Of a stretch of DNA of 20,965 nt, positions 7,530 through 15,064 are shown in pieces. The translations under genes and the position numbers were made by a program. Origin of the DNA: an uncultured Bacilli bacterium (GTDB taxonomy: Bacteria > Bacillota_I > Bacilli_A > RF39 > UBA660); contig CAKOQD010000017.1 of the NCBI GenBank assembly GCA_934101185.1, positions 1 through 20,965 on the forward strand. Reading direction: 5' to 3'. The notes below the pieces were generated by a model that was not told where the DNA came from, did not search any database, and saw only the letters and a list, made by a program, of their open reading frames with translations. Each line of letters begins with the position of its first letter. The first letter of the stretch is position 1.

Positions 7530-9548
7530 ATGGTTAGAAAAAAGAAAGCAAGTATTATAATTATTTTTGTTTTGATTGTAATTAGCATTTTATTAGTTGG
7601 TTCTTATGCTTTATATAATACAAGTTTACTTACTGGTAATAATTCTTTATCAACTGGAAAAGTAAAGATGAGTTATAGTGAATCTAATGAAATAAAATTA
7701 AATAATGTGGTTCCTACGAGTGATAAGAAAGGTATTTCAAGTACTGATTACTTTGAGTTTAAAGTAAATACTTATATTAAAACTAATAAACAAATGACTA
7801 TGAATTATAATATAGTATTAGAACCACTTGATGTAGATAGTTCTTATATTAAGTTTAGTGATAGTGATATTAAAGTTTATCTTACTAAGGTAGATAATAA
7901 TACTGAAACATTAGTGACGGGTCCAATAACTATAGATGAGCTTAATCAATATGTATTAAAATCACAAGAAGAAACATTTAATAGAAATGATACAGAACGT
8001 AGTACTACATATAGACTTAGAGCTTGGTTAGATTATAATTTTGATGCCTCTAAAATAAATGAAAAGACTTATAGTTATAAGTTTAGGGTTAATGTAAATA
8101 ATGATAGTGTTCCGACATTGGATACAAGTGGTGCAAATAAACCGGAGTTAACAAGCAATATGATACCAGTGTATTATGATGAGGCAAATAATAGTTGGAA
8201 GAAAGCAGATGCTTCTAACTTAGATGAATTTAATATATGGTATAATTATGATAAAAAGATGTGGGCAAATGCAGTAACTGTTACAGAAACTAATAGACAA
8301 ACTTATTTAAAAGCAAGTGCAGGAACTACTATACCAATTACTGATATTAATACAATGTGGGTATGGATACCAAGATATACTTATACATATTTTAAATCAT
8401 CAACACCACAAGAAATTAATATAAAGTTTGAAAAAAGGACAAATAGTTCTGGAACAATTAAATGTGTTCCCGCTATTAATCAAAAAGATAGTGATGGCAA
8501 CATAATATCACAAAAGTGTACAGACAGTAAAAATACAAGTTTAAAAGAAGGCATAAGCACATATACACATCCAGCTTTCACATTTGGTTCAAATGAATTA
8601 ACAGGGTTATGGGTTGGTAAATTCGAAAATAATGCTGTTGATATTCCTACTAGTCCTATTACTACTGATTCTACTATTATAATAAAGCCTGATTTAGTTT
8701 CCTTAAGATACAAGGATATTTCATATATGTTCAAAGACATTAGACAAATGGAGGGTTCTAATAATGTATATGGTTTTAAGCAAAGTTCAAATACTGTATT
8801 TAATTGGGATGGTACTTTGACTAATGATAATAACAATATTGATATACATATGATGAAAAATAATGAATGGGGTGTTGTCGCTTATTTATCACATAGTAAA
8901 TATGGAATAAATGGTGAAATATATAAAAATAATTCAAGTGGTTATTACACTGGGAGAAGTGGAGGAAATGTTTCCGGAAAAACATCAGCATCCTCTGTAT
9001 ATACCAACATTAGTTCTATTGATCAAAACAATGAATATGGTTATTACACTTATGATGGATATTTATTAAATTATAATACAAATACCAAAAGTCAAACTAG
9101 AGATTTAAGTAAAGTAGCAAGTTCAACGGGCAATATATATGGTATATATGATATAAGTGGTGGTTCAAATGAATATGTAATGGGTGTTATGGTTTCTTCT
9201 GATGGAAAGTTTAATGTTGCATCTGCTGGTAACTGGAATGCATCCTTAATGCCTTTAAACAAATATTATAATTCTTATTCATATGATGTTAGTTCAAATA
9301 GTACTAAGTATTCAACATTTACAAGGGGAAATCTGGGAGACGCCACAATTGAAGTTCTAGCATCTTCTTCTAATAGAAAAAGCTGGTACGATGATTTAGC
9401 AAGTTTTGTTGCATCTGATCGACCATGGATCACTAGAGGTAGTTACTATAATGATTTAGTAGCACCTGGAGCATTTTATTATCATACAGGACCCGGTTCT
9501 CATAACGATAGTGTTTCAACACGTTCTTGTTTGATAGTAAATAATTAA
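7530..9548 (+). CDS. Secreted TasA/camelysin-like protein with C-terminal FGE-sulfatase / C-type-lectin-like domain
   Basis: The 672-residue protein starts with a basic run and a hydrophobic segment (about residues 7-24) ending in GSYALYN, resembling the SipW-type signal of TasA and camelysin. A module of about 170 residues follows (SLSTGKVKMSY, LRAWLDYNFD, YSYKFRVNV) with TasA-like spacing. After a linker, WVWIPRYTYTYF near residue 276 opens a formylglycine-generating-enzyme/C-type-lectin-like domain, with THPAFTFGSNELTG, NNEWGVVAYLSHSKYG, GNIYGIYDISGGSNEYVMG (about residue 534) and a final RGSYYNDLVAPGAFYY ... STRSC segment. Such domains occur in phage and host display proteins, including targets of diversity-generating retroelements; here ligand binding is more likely than catalysis. 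It is the first gene of the operon and lies 14 bases before the next. No LPXTG motif is visible. Confidence 0.8.
   Translation: MVRKKKASIIIIFVLIVISILLVGSYALYNTSLLTGNNSLSTGKVKMSYSESNEIKLNNVVPTSDKKGISSTDYFEFKVNTYIKTNKQMTMNYNIVLEPLDVDSSYIKFSDSDIKVYLTKVDNNTETLVTGPITIDELNQYVLKSQEETFNRNDTERSTTYRLRAWLDYNFDASKINEKTYSYKFRVNVNNDSVPTLDTSGANKPELTSNMIPVYYDEANNSWKKADASNLDEFNIWYNYDKKMWANAVTVTETNRQTYLKASAGTTIPITDINTMWVWIPRYTYTYFKSSTPQEINIKFEKRTNSSGTIKCVPAINQKDSDGNIISQKCTDSKNTSLKEGISTYTHPAFTFGSNELTGLWVGKFENNAVDIPTSPITTDSTIIIKPDLVSLRYKDISYMFKDIRQMEGSNNVYGFKQSSNTVFNWDGTLTNDNNNIDIHMMKNNEWGVVAYLSHSKYGINGEIYKNNSSGYYTGRSGGNVSGKTSASSVYTNISSIDQNNEYGYYTYDGYLLNYNTNTKSQTRDLSKVASSTGNIYGIYDISGGSNEYVMGVMVSSDGKFNVASAGNWNASLMPLNKYYNSYSYDVSSNSTKYSTFTRGNLGDATIEVLASSSNRKSWYDDLASFVASDRPWITRGSYYNDLVAPGAFYYHTGPGSHNDSVSTRSCLIVNN
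7605..8104 (+). repeat. 500-bp direct repeat, copy 1 (TasA-like module)
   Basis: This stretch is nearly identical, without indels, to 9638-10137. In translation I count 11 differences over about 167 residues, and many third positions are also conserved. The similarity starts at the end of the signal segment and stops where the C-terminal domains diverge. Confidence 0.9.
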
Positions 9549-9562
9549 TAAAGGAGGATAAT

Positions 9563-10996
9563 ATGTGCAGTAATAAAAGAGTATTAACTATTATATCTTT
9601 ATCTTTATTTGCAATAAGTATTTTATCATTTGGGACATATGCTTTATATAATACAAGTTTACTTACTGATAATAATTCTATATCAACTGGAAAAGTAAAG
9701 ATGAGTTATAGTGAATCTAATGAAATAAAATTAAATAATGTGGTTCCTACGAGTGATAATAAAGGTATTTCAAGTACTGATTACTTTGAGTTTAAAGTAA
9801 ATACTTATATTAAGGCCAATAAGGAAATGACTATGAATTATAATATAGTATTAGAACCTCTTAATGTAGATAGTTCTTATACTAAGTTTAATGATAGTGA
9901 TATTAAAGTTTATCTTACTAAGGTAGATAATAATACTGAAACATTAGTGACAGGTCCAATAATTATAGATGAGCTTAATCAATATGTATTAAAATCACAA
10001 GAAGAAACATTTAATAAAAATGATACAGAACGTAGTACTACATATAGACTAAGAGCTTGGTTAGATTATAATTTTGATGCCTCTAAAATAAATGAAAAGA
10101 CTTATAGTTATAAGTTTAGAGTTAATGTAAATAATGAGGCTGCACCAAAAGAAATAGTACCATTACTTAATATACCAGTAGGTACAGATGGTATTGAAAA
10201 AGTTACACATGAAATAGATGATACATTACAAGTAGATAGTAAGTTTGCTACTGAATATAGATATCGTGGAGGAGACTCAGTAGTAAAAAACTATGTAGCA
10301 TTTAATAATGAGGTATGGAGAATAATCGGAGTAATCCCAACTGAAGATACAAATGGTAATGTGGAAAATAGGATTAAGATAATAAGAGACGAATCTATAA
10401 AAGAAGAATTATGGAATACAACACAAGATACAACAACTAATTCATATAATAATTGGACAACAGCAACACTTAATACATATTTAAATAATGATTATTATAA
10501 TACATTAAGTAGTGATGCAAAAAACATGATAGGAACAGCAAAATATTATCTTGGAGGATACAAAGATTCAAAAATAACATCAGATGTAATGTGGCAATAT
10601 GAAAGAAAGAATGAAGCAAATAGAACAGGATATTATTATGGAACAAATCCAGTAATGCAAAATGATGCATCAAAAAAAATAGCAATAATGTATGCAAGTG
10701 ACTATGGATATGCAGCATCAAAAGAATGTACAAGCAACTTATATTATTATGATGATTCTGCAAGTTGCAAAACAACAAATAATTGGTTAGATAAAAGTGC
10801 AAGTGCATGGTTGCTTCCGCAGATTTCAGACGATTCCCTCAATGCTTTCATTGTGAACTCGACTGGCTATGTCAGTTACTACAGCCTCGTCAGCTACACC
10901 ACGTTTAAGGTGCGCCCAGTCCTTTATCTATCATCTAACGTAAAGATTTCAGGTGAGTCTGGTACAAGCTCTGATCCATATCAGTTAAGCTTATAA
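9563..10996 (+). CDS. Secreted TasA-like protein with variable C-type-lectin-like (DUF6273-type) domain
   Basis: The 477-residue protein begins with a signal or anchor helix (about residues 6-23) and the TasA-like module shared with the preceding gene. From about residue 195 it changes to a different C-terminal domain: YVAFNNEVWRIIGV, then NWTTATLNTYLNNDYYNTLS, IGTAKYYLGGY, IAIMYASDYGYAAS, then SAWLLPQ and VRPVLYLSSNVKISG with a GTSSDPYQL end. This layout matches proteins from gut Bacillota and phages that I associate with DUF6273, thought to adopt a lectin-like fold. The segment coding residues 414-453 differs sharply in base composition and codon use from the rest of the gene. RBS AAGGAGG precedes the ATG. 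Likely role: display of a ligand-binding tip on the cell surface; the ligand is unknown. Confidence 0.78.
   Translation: MCSNKRVLTIISLSLFAISILSFGTYALYNTSLLTDNNSISTGKVKMSYSESNEIKLNNVVPTSDNKGISSTDYFEFKVNTYIKANKEMTMNYNIVLEPLNVDSSYTKFNDSDIKVYLTKVDNNTETLVTGPIIIDELNQYVLKSQEETFNKNDTERSTTYRLRAWLDYNFDASKINEKTYSYKFRVNVNNEAAPKEIVPLLNIPVGTDGIEKVTHEIDDTLQVDSKFATEYRYRGGDSVVKNYVAFNNEVWRIIGVIPTEDTNGNVENRIKIIRDESIKEELWNTTQDTTTNSYNNWTTATLNTYLNNDYYNTLSSDAKNMIGTAKYYLGGYKDSKITSDVMWQYERKNEANRTGYYYGTNPVMQNDASKKIAIMYASDYGYAASKECTSNLYYYDDSASCKTTNNWLDKSASAWLLPQISDDSLNAFIVNSTGYVSYYSLVSYTTFKVRPVLYLSSNVKISGESGTSSDPYQLSL
9638..10137 (+). repeat. 500-bp direct repeat, copy 2 (TasA-like module)
   Basis: Second copy of 7605-8104, in the same reading phase and at the same position within its gene. 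The near identity suggests recent duplication or ongoing gene conversion. Confidence 0.9.
10805..10921 (+). other. GC-rich, NNC-codon patch: candidate hypervariable region
   Basis: I counted 45 % G+C in 10801-10860 and 53 % in 10861-10920, against 18 % in 10441-10500, 27 % in 10741-10800 and 38 % in 10921-10980. Eight consecutive codons from 10877 are TAC TAC AGC, CTC GTC AGC and TAC ACC, all ending in C, in a genome that strongly prefers A or T there. The patch closes with a GC-rich stretch around 10907-10921. It codes for the part of the lectin-like domain expected to be exposed. It resembles a retroelement-diversified variable region (AAC-type codons substituted at A), but the donor template is not in this window. 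Confidence 0.5.
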
Positions 10997-11027
10997 AAAA
11001 AATAATAAATAAAAAGGAGTTTTAATT

Positions 11028-11837
11028 ATGAAAGAAAAGAAAAAAATGAGTAGAAATAATTTAATAATATTAATCGCAGTCATCTTATGTGGTTTAATGT
11101 TTTTACTTAATTTATGTGGGGTATTTGATTTAAGACTTAATCTTGCTTATACAAATGAATATAACATATCAAGTGTAAATAATATTAATTTTGATATGCT
11201 ATATTATGATCTTGAAGTAAAAACTGGTTCAAATGATAAAATAATAGTTAAATACTATGGTAATGATAAAGAAAACATTGATATAAGTAGTTCTACTAAT
11301 AAGGATTTAAATATTGAAATGATTAATCATAAGTTTTCCCATAAAAATGGATTCTTAAAACAAAAGGTTATGGTTATTCTTCCAAAGAGTTATATTGGGA
11401 CCCTTAATGTTAATTCTACTGATGGAGACATTTCAATTAAGAATAATTTTAATATTAATGCCAATATAGAAACCACTGATGGAGATATATGCTTATCTAA
11501 AATCAATAAACTAACTATTAAATCAGATGATGGAGACATCTCTATTAATAAAGTAAGAGTACTTGATCTTAATGTCATCGATTCAGATGTTATCATTTCT
11601 GATATAAAAGAAGAAGCTTCAGTTATGTCTGTTGAAGGAGATATAACAATAAACAAGTTTAATCTTACTAACAATAGTGTTGTAGAGTCTCGTGATGGAG
11701 ATATAACTATTAAAAACATTAAAAATGCTTCAGTTGATGCTTCTGATACACTTGGTGATAAAATAGTGGCTAAATCATATAAAGGTACTTATCAATTGAA
11801 AGTTAATTCTGTAAAAGGAGATATTATCATTAGATAA
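11028..11837 (+). CDS. Membrane-anchored DUF4097-type beta-repeat protein
   Basis: The 269-residue protein has a basic N-terminus, one hydrophobic helix (about residues 12-28) and an extracellular or envelope-side domain built from repeats around the motif DGDI with a beta-strand on each side (TDGDISIK, TDGDICLS, DDGDISIN, EGDITIN, RDGDITIK, then KGDIIIR at the end). This is the pattern of DUF4097/DUF4098 proteins, thought to form right-handed beta-helix-like solenoids. Their biochemical role is not known; some are near two-component or envelope-stress genes, and an adhesin role has been suggested. It lies 31 bases after one TasA-module gene and 24 before another, so it probably belongs to the same surface structure. 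RBS AAAAGGAG precedes the ATG. Confidence 0.8.
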   Translation: MKEKKKMSRNNLIILIAVILCGLMFLLNLCGVFDLRLNLAYTNEYNISSVNNINFDMLYYDLEVKTGSNDKIIVKYYGNDKENIDISSSTNKDLNIEMINHKFSHKNGFLKQKVMVILPKSYIGTLNVNSTDGDISIKNNFNINANIETTDGDICLSKINKLTIKSDDGDISINKVRVLDLNVIDSDVIISDIKEEASVMSVEGDITINKFNLTNNSVVESRDGDITIKNIKNASVDASDTLGDKIVAKSYKGTYQLKVNSVKGDIIIR

Positions 11838-11861
11838 TATTCTCTTTTGTTAAGGTGTTTT

Positions 11862-13424
11862 ATGAATAAGAATATAAAAGTACTAGCAATTATATCTTTA
11901 ATTCTGTTTAGTCTTAGTATTGTGTTTATTTCCTCTTATGCAATTTTTGGACTTGTTTTATCCACTGGTAATAGTAGTATCACCACAGGACAAATAAAGA
12001 TGAGTTATACAGAAACAAATGAAATAGGTATGGCAAATGCTTTACCTATTACTGATACTGATGGTAAGAAATTAGATACTTACTTTGATTTTCAAATACT
12101 TACTTATATTAAGACAAATGCTAATGATAGTACTAAAAGAAAAATTAATTATAATATTGTTATAGAACCACTTGCAGTAGACAATAAACTAAATGATAGT
12201 GAAATTAAAGTATATTTGACTAAAATAGAAAATGGGACTGAAACTTTAGTAGTTCCCCCTGTTACTATTGATAAGCTAAATAATTATATATTAAAATCAC
12301 AAGAAGAAACATTCTCTAATGCAAAAAATGAAGTTATAACTGGTTATAGGTTAAGGGCTTGGATTGATAAAGATGTTGATACAAATAAATTTAATGATAA
12401 ATCTTATAGTTATAAATTTAGAGTTAATGTAAATAATGATACTGCTTCATTAAAAAATATTTCAGTAAAACAACCCACAAAGACTACTTATGCTAAAGGA
12501 GAAAAACTCTCTTTAGATGGTTTTTATGTACGTGGTTTGTTTAGTGATGATAGTATGAAAGTTATTACTGATAGTTGTACTTTATCTGATGTTAATATGA
12601 ATACTGCTGGCAACAAGAATATTGCCGTTACATGTAATGTAAATGGTGTTGTTAAGACTTCATATTTTAGTATAACAGTAATAGATACTTCTAGTATAAG
12701 TATTAATAAAACCTCATCAGGAGTCCTTTCTAGTATTTCTAATGATACTACTAAAGAACCAAAAGATAGTGTAATTTTAGTTACCAGTAATTACAAATAT
12801 ACTTATAATGATTTTATGAAACTTAGTCCTGTTGAGAAAATGGTTATATATCAAGACATAAAAAATCCATATGTAATAACCGCTCCTCACTCAGTAAAGC
12901 AATTAAGAGAGGGATCAATAAAAGCAAGAGATTTAAATACTGGCGAAATGTGTATTGAAGTAGCCAAAAAAACTAATTCTGTTTGTGTAACTAGACAAGC
13001 ATATGATAAAACTGATCCTAATTATTATGGTGGAGGTATATTTGTTTCTTTAGCAAAAGATTTAGGAACTAATACTAATGCAATATTAAATATGGATTTA
13101 CATGGTATTGCTTCTTCTAGAGAATTTGGTTTTGCAATTGGAACTAGAAAGGGTAGTGTGCTATCTTCAAAATACAAGTGTATAGATAAAACATTAGCAG
13201 AATACTTACATGATAAATCAAATGAACCCATATCTGTTAACACCTATAGTGGCTGCGATTACGGTAGTGCTAGTTACTTAATTATAAGTGATTCCACATT
13301 ACAAGGAGGAATGATTATTCAGTCTGGTATTGCTCAAAATAGTATTCAGCTTGAGATGAAACCTGATTATAGACCTAGATATTCTTCATATGTTGCTAAT
13401 TTTATCTTATCCAATTTTAAATAA
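11862..13424 (+). CDS. TasA-like module + Ig-like domain + N-formylglutamate amidohydrolase-like domain
   Basis: The 520-residue secreted protein has four parts. Residues 1-25 form a signal helix ending in SSYAIFG. Residues 26-195 are a diverged TasA-like module (SSITTGQIKMSYTETNEI, YRLRAWIDKD). Residues 200-275 look like a bacterial Ig-like fold (ISVKQPTKTTYAKGEKLSL ... VTCNVNGVVK). After a Ser/Thr-rich linker, residues 325-520 resemble the N-formylglutamate amidohydrolase superfamily: VITAPHS with H343, MDLHG with D412 and H414, and REFGFAIGTRKG. Relatives hydrolyse amide bonds with bound zinc; on a secreted protein a peptidoglycan or poly-glutamate substrate is possible, but that is inference. 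Cys pairs in the last domain could form disulfides. The ATG at 11862 lies four bases after AAGGTG; a TTG at 11847 was rejected. It ends the operon. Confidence 0.7.
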   Translation: MNKNIKVLAIISLILFSLSIVFISSYAIFGLVLSTGNSSITTGQIKMSYTETNEIGMANALPITDTDGKKLDTYFDFQILTYIKTNANDSTKRKINYNIVIEPLAVDNKLNDSEIKVYLTKIENGTETLVVPPVTIDKLNNYILKSQEETFSNAKNEVITGYRLRAWIDKDVDTNKFNDKSYSYKFRVNVNNDTASLKNISVKQPTKTTYAKGEKLSLDGFYVRGLFSDDSMKVITDSCTLSDVNMNTAGNKNIAVTCNVNGVVKTSYFSITVIDTSSISINKTSSGVLSSISNDTTKEPKDSVILVTSNYKYTYNDFMKLSPVEKMVIYQDIKNPYVITAPHSVKQLREGSIKARDLNTGEMCIEVAKKTNSVCVTRQAYDKTDPNYYGGGIFVSLAKDLGTNTNAILNMDLHGIASSREFGFAIGTRKGSVLSSKYKCIDKTLAEYLHDKSNEPISVNTYSGCDYGSASYLIISDSTLQGGMIIQSGIAQNSIQLEMKPDYRPRYSSYVANFILSNFK

Positions 13425-13502
13425 ATATAATTTATACAATAGTTATATATGAACAATATTAATAATCGACAAAATATTTAAAATATAATTTATATAATAG
13501 TT
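13425..13502 (+). repeat. Pair of 20-bp direct repeats before spoIIGA
   Basis: 13425-13444 and 13483-13502 share 19 of 20 bases (atataatttatacaatagtt against atataatttatataatagtt). The second copy contains the likely -10 box of spoIIGA; a Spo0A-box-like site lies between them. Confidence 0.55.
13465..13498 (+). promoter_or_regulatory. Candidate Spo0A box and promoter of spoIIGA-sigE
   Basis: ATCGACA (13465-13471) is the complement of TGTCGAT, a 6/7 match to the Spo0A box TGTCGAA. TATAAT lies at 13493-13498. No good -35 exists at 17 bases from it, which is what a Spo0A-activated sigma-A promoter like B. subtilis spoIIG looks like. One imperfect box in AT-rich DNA is weak evidence. Confidence 0.4.
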
Positions 13503-13513
13503 TAGGTGGTATT

Positions 13514-14290
13514 ATGACTATATATGTAGATTATATTTTTTTTATTAATTTTCTATTTGATCTTATTCTTTTATATGGAATTAACATTATATTAAAAAGA
13601 AATGCTTCTAGAACAAGATTACTACTTGGTTCTATATTCGGAGGACTTACTATTTTCATACTTTTTATATCTATAAATGGTTTTATATACTTCTTTATTA
13701 AACTCTTACTCGGAGTTATTATGCTACTTATTACTTTTTCTTTTAAAAGCTTTAAATATACATTTACTAATTTTATATATTTAATGTTACTTTCTATAAT
13801 ACTCGGAGGCTTCCTTTTTTTTATAAACAATCAACTAGGTAATAAATCAACCGGAATAATACTATTTACTAATGGTTTTAATCTTAATAATATCATAGTA
13901 TTACTTAGTTCTTTATTAATTATTGAAATATATTATTATATCAACAAAATATATAAAAATAATATATCTAATATATATAGTGTTATTTTATATAACAAAA
14001 ACCAAATATTTAAATTAAGTGCTTATTTAGATACTGGTAATAATTTATATGATCCATATTTTAATAAACCTATTCTTATTCTAAATAAAAATATTAATAT
14101 TTTATATGATTCTTTTATAATAGTTCCTTATAATACTATAAGTGGAAAAGGACTAATGAAATGCATTTTTTGTGATAAGTTATACATAAAAGATATTGGT
14201 TATAAATATAATGTATTAATTGGGTTATCAAATGACAAATTTCATCTATATGATACTGATATAATACTGCATAAGGAGATGATTGAATGA
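13514..14290 (+). CDS. spoIIGA: Sporulation sigma-E factor-processing peptidase SpoIIGA
   Basis: SpoIIGA is the mother-cell membrane aspartic protease that cleaves pro-sigma-E after a forespore signal. The 258-residue product has about five hydrophobic helices in residues 1-145 (starting MTIYVDYIFFINFLFDLILL, typical of the family) and a cytoplasmic C-terminal domain with the protease motif LDTGN, catalytic D173. The family's later segment VPYNTISGKGLM is also present. It is shorter than B. subtilis SpoIIGA (309 residues), mainly at the C-terminus. RBS AGGTGG precedes the ATG. The stop overlaps the sigE start as ATGA, so translation is coupled, the arrangement expected for a protease and its substrate. 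Confidence 0.93.
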   Translation: MTIYVDYIFFINFLFDLILLYGINIILKRNASRTRLLLGSIFGGLTIFILFISINGFIYFFIKLLLGVIMLLITFSFKSFKYTFTNFIYLMLLSIILGGFLFFINNQLGNKSTGIILFTNGFNLNNIIVLLSSLLIIEIYYYINKIYKNNISNIYSVILYNKNQIFKLSAYLDTGNNLYDPYFNKPILILNKNINILYDSFIIVPYNTISGKGLMKCIFCDKLYIKDIGYKYNVLIGLSNDKFHLYDTDIILHKEMIE

Positions 14291-14970
14291 AAATAATTAT
14301 GTTTTTAAAGAGGTTATTTAGAAAAAATAATATCTTTTATGTCGGAGCAACTGACATTTTGCCTCCGCCTCTTGAAAAAGAAGAAGAAGACAAATTAATT
14401 GATTTATCTTTTAATGGAGATATGAATGCTAGAAATAAACTCATTGAACATAATCTTAGATTAGTAGTTTTTCTTGCTAAAAGATATGAAAATACTAAAG
14501 TTGATCTTGAAGATTTAGTAAGCATAGGCTCTATTGGTTTAATCAAAGGAATTAATACTTTTTCTAAAGATAAGAATATAAAACTTGCTACTTACTGCTC
14601 TAGATGTATTGATAATGAAATACTTATGTATCTTAGAAAAACTAAAAAAAGTAAGACTGATATATCTTTTGAAGAATCCCTTAGTTTTGATGCTGATGGA
14701 AACGAACTTCACCTTGAGGATATATTAGGAACTGATAAGGATATAGTTACTAAAGGATTAGATGATGAATTAGATAAACAACTATTAAGAAAAGAATTAA
14801 ATAAACTTGATAAAAGAGATAAAGAAATAATGTGCTTAAGATATGGTCTTAATGGTTATGAAGAGATGACACAAAAAGATGTTGCAGAAAAACTTAATAT
14901 TAGTCAATCATATATATCTAGAATAGAAAAGAAAGTTATTAAAAGATTAAAATCTGTTATTAAAAATTAG
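14287..14970 (+). CDS. sigE: RNA polymerase sigma-E factor (mother-cell sporulation sigma)
   Basis: Sigma-E drives early mother-cell gene expression in sporulation and is made as an inactive membrane-bound precursor. The 227-residue product matches the family throughout: FYVGATDILPPPL near residues 17-29, region 2 (NLRLVVFLAKRYENT, EDLVSIGSIGLIKG, KLATYCSRCIDNEILMYLR), region 3, and region 4 with the helix-turn-helix TQKDVAEKLNISQSYISRIE. The pro-sequence before the FYVGA segment is about 16 residues, basic and hydrophobic (MKIIMFLKRLFRKNN), against about 27 in B. subtilis. AAGGAG lies eight bases upstream. No sigG follows here, unlike the order in B. subtilis; a terminator ends the operon. 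Confidence 0.96.
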   Translation: MKIIMFLKRLFRKNNIFYVGATDILPPPLEKEEEDKLIDLSFNGDMNARNKLIEHNLRLVVFLAKRYENTKVDLEDLVSIGSIGLIKGINTFSKDKNIKLATYCSRCIDNEILMYLRKTKKSKTDISFEESLSFDADGNELHLEDILGTDKDIVTKGLDDELDKQLLRKELNKLDKRDKEIMCLRYGLNGYEEMTQKDVAEKLNISQSYISRIEKKVIKRLKSVIKN

Positions 14971-14991
14971 AACTCTTTATAGAGTTTTTTT
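14971..14991 (+). terminator. Intrinsic terminator of spoIIGA-sigE
   Basis: AACTCT (14971-14976), loop TTAT, AGAGTT (14981-14986), then T to 14991. It begins directly after the sigE stop codon. Confidence 0.8.
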
Positions 14992-15007
14992 GTTGCCCTA
15001 AACTTGC

Positions 15008-15036
15008 TTGATTTAATATTTTATATTTGTTATATT
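15008..15036 (+). promoter_or_regulatory. Promoter of the Abi_2 gene
   Basis: TTGATT (15008-15013), exactly 17 bases, then TATATT (15031-15036). A strong RBS AGGAGGTG (15053-15060) follows. Confidence 0.65.
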
Positions 15037-15064
15037 TAGTTTAGTTTTCTTCAGGAGGTGTTTT

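Noticed and set aside
8480..8836. Minus-strand open frame inside the first surface gene, and similar ones inside rbgA, topA-sigE region genes, the DUF4097 gene and the flippase
   Set aside because: They are antisense to genes with clear family matches, have no RBS or recognisable motifs, and are expected in AT-rich DNA with few stop codons on the opposite strand.
7530..9548. A true formylglycine-generating enzyme (sulfatase activator)
   Set aside because: The domain has the general FGE/lectin fold pattern, but no sulfatase gene is near and the protein is a secreted display-type fusion. Ligand binding is the more economical reading.
7530..13424. A complete diversity-generating retroelement
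   Set aside because: No reverse transcriptase gene, accessory Avd gene or second copy of the candidate variable segment is present in the window; only a possible target region is seen.
13514..14290. A mollicute-type genetic code with TGA read as Trp
   Set aside because: TGA is the natural end of spoIIGA and overlaps the sigE start as ATGA; Trp codons in conserved positions are TGG.
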